A DNA stretch of 64,000 nucleotides from JBBATK01 sp039810585 (lineage in GTDB: Bacteria; Bacteroidota; Ignavibacteria; Kapaibacteriales; NICIL-2): positions 118,416 to 182,415 of the forward strand of contig JBDHXF010000002.1 of NCBI GenBank assembly GCA_039810585.1. The letters run 5' to 3'. The first letter of the stretch is position 1, and every line of letters begins with the position of its first letter. This document shows positions 63,153 to 64,000 of the stretch, one piece after another. Below the pieces are notes generated by a model that worked only from the letters and a program-made list of their open reading frames with translations, made no database searches and was not told the DNA's origin. A program made the translations under genes and the position numbers.

Positions 63153-64000
63153 ATGAAGAATTTTACAGCAGCAACACGTAGGGCGTTGTGCATGGTGCCA
63201 CGTGGAATTGCGGTTTGCGTTTTGAGCTTCGTCTTCGCCTACCTTGCCACATGCCTTAGTCCAACGGTCGCCACTGCCTCCGCCGGATACGACAGTATCG
63301 TCTATAGTCGCGGAACCTTTTTCGGGAACTCCGCCAACGATGGCTACTTTCTGCACATGGCAGTAGATGCGCAAGGGTATATCTATGGAACAGGATTTGG
63401 CCGCGCCATACCCACAACTGCCGGAGCATACCAACGAACCATGGCCGGCAGCTACGATGTGATGGTGTTCAAGATGGATCCGACCATGAAGAACCTGATC
63501 TGGTGTACCTATATCGGAGGTTCAAACTATGAAGGCGGAGGGAGCATAGCGGTCAATAGTGCGGGCGAAGTGTTTGTGAGCGGTTACACCTTGTCTCCCA
63601 ATTTTCCCGTCACCGTATCCTCCGATGCCGGCTATCTCTCCAACGGCACAGTCAACCTCTTTGCCTTGAAGCTGAGTGCGGATGGATCCACTTTACTGTA
63701 CTCACGTATCCTTGGTCGAGGCCCAACAATAACGCAACAGACGCAGACTGCCTCCAAAGGTGCTTTACTCGCTATTAATCCTGCAGGTGAAGCCTTTGTG
63801 TTTGCCCACACGGGATCATCGTCCACCCAAGTGACAGCCAACGCGTATCAAGGAAGTGTAGGGGGTGGTGATGACTTTGTACTCTTCAAACTCGGCTCGT
63901 CCGGAAACCTAGTGTATGGTACATACTGTTCCAGCCCCCTATTTGACTGGACTGAAATTCTACTAATTTCCGTTTACCAATTTAGTGGAGTTTCGAGTGC
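63153..64000 (+). CDS. Secreted SBBP beta-propeller protein, N-terminal part (open at window end)
   Basis: The frame runs to the window edge without a stop. The product starts MKNFTAATRRALCMVPRG; a long hydrophobic part (AVCVLSFVFAYLATCLSP) is a signal sequence. From about residue 45 SBBP-like repeats occur: WCTYIGGSNYEGGGSIAVN, EVFVSGYTLSPNFPVTVSS, LKLSADGSTLLYS, FVLFKLGSSGNLVYGTYC. They resemble those of the protein at 7490-10774. Start at 63153 follows AAGGAG. From about 63951 the encoded sequence (TEILLISVYQFSGVSS) no longer resembles a repeat and coincides with a strong hairpin, so the gene may be interrupted there. Confidence 0.8.
   Translation, partial: MKNFTAATRRALCMVPRGIAVCVLSFVFAYLATCLSPTVATASAGYDSIVYSRGTFFGNSANDGYFLHMAVDAQGYIYGTGFGRAIPTTAGAYQRTMAGSYDVMVFKMDPTMKNLIWCTYIGGSNYEGGGSIAVNSAGEVFVSGYTLSPNFPVTVSSDAGYLSNGTVNLFALKLSADGSTLLYSRILGRGPTITQQTQTASKGALLAINPAGEAFVFAHTGSSSTQVTANAYQGSVGGGDDFVLFKLGSSGNLVYGTYCSSPLFDWTEILLISVYQFSGVSS
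63951..63998. repeat. Long imperfect hairpin at the right window edge
   Basis: ACTGAAATTCTACTAA (63951-63966) can pair with TTTAGTGGAGTTTCGAGT (63981-63998) over 16 pairs, including two G-U pairs and one bulge, around a 14-base loop. It lies inside the open SBBP frame. Terminal inverted repeats of mobile elements can look like this, but only one end is visible. Confidence 0.5.

Overview
The window reads as chromosomal DNA of a free-living bacterium of the Bacteroidota/Chlorobiota (FCB) group, most like the Ignavibacteria/Kapabacteria side of it. This placement is an inference from gene content. Several very large secreted proteins end in the type IX secretion sorting domain (7490-10774, 44218-47385, 49432-53157, 53948-56344). 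SBBP, Kelch, ASH (choice-of-anchor D) and IgGFc-binding domains recur. The promoter of the single tRNA fits the Bacteroidota consensus (TTTG, about 19 bases, TAnnTTTG), and the same -7 element precedes at least six protein genes. Gene density is high, except for a looser, visibly more AT-rich stretch at about 18.2-26.4 kb.

Layout. 0-7.1 kb: a minus-strand SUF iron-sulfur operon in the order sufB-sufC-sufD-sufS-sufU-sufT-rrf2 regulator-sufA, followed by an Fe/Mn superoxide dismutase cut by the window edge. 7.2-7.4 kb: nine copies of a 23-bp tandem repeat. 7.5-14.1 kb: a secreted SBBP/Ig protein, a TPR protein and an acyltransferase-3 membrane protein. 14.7-17.9 kb: a CusA/CzcA-type RND pump without its usual partners. 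18-26.4 kb: small hypotheticals, a helical-repeat protein, an SDR oxidoreductase and a DegT-like PLP protein, with long non-coding gaps. 26.4-28.8 kb: tRNA-Thr(UGU), gmhA, rimM and tsaB. 29-34.5 kb: a dehydrogenase-like pseudoenzyme candidate, an unknown protein, an orphan hybrid-free histidine kinase, a membrane protein and an orphan HlyD-like adaptor. 34.5-43.4 kb: TerC family protein, aspartate kinase, FAH-family hydrolase, a GT-C glycosyltransferase, trpS, a rhomboid protease and a second helical-repeat protein. 44.2-53.2 kb: a three-gene cell-surface operon (Kelch/ASH secreted protein, OmpA-type barrel, giant ASH secreted protein) closed by a strong terminator. 53.3-64 kb: AlkA-type glycosylase, IgGFc-binding secreted protein, a PilM-like protein, an MltD-like transglycosylase with five LysM repeats, der, trhO, and the start of another SBBP protein.

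How the genes work together. The SUF operon carries scaffold (SufBCD), sulfur source (SufS and the SufU shuttle), maturation and carrier factors (SufT, SufA) and a probable Fe-S-sensing repressor, and it runs into an iron-dependent oxygen defence gene. The large secreted proteins, the OmpA barrel and the LysM transglycosylase point to investment in the cell surface and peptidoglycan. RimM, TsaB, TrpS, TrhO, Der and the tRNA are translation and ribosome housekeeping genes scattered among them.

The least explained items are the 23-bp array ahead of the SUF promoter, a recurrent set of compact GC-rich hairpins in the intergenic spaces, a perfect 34-bp palindrome, the dehydrogenase homologue that lacks both the dinucleotide-binding glycines and the catalytic histidine, the three-gene surface operon, and a 48-base hairpin at the right edge that may mark an inserted element.
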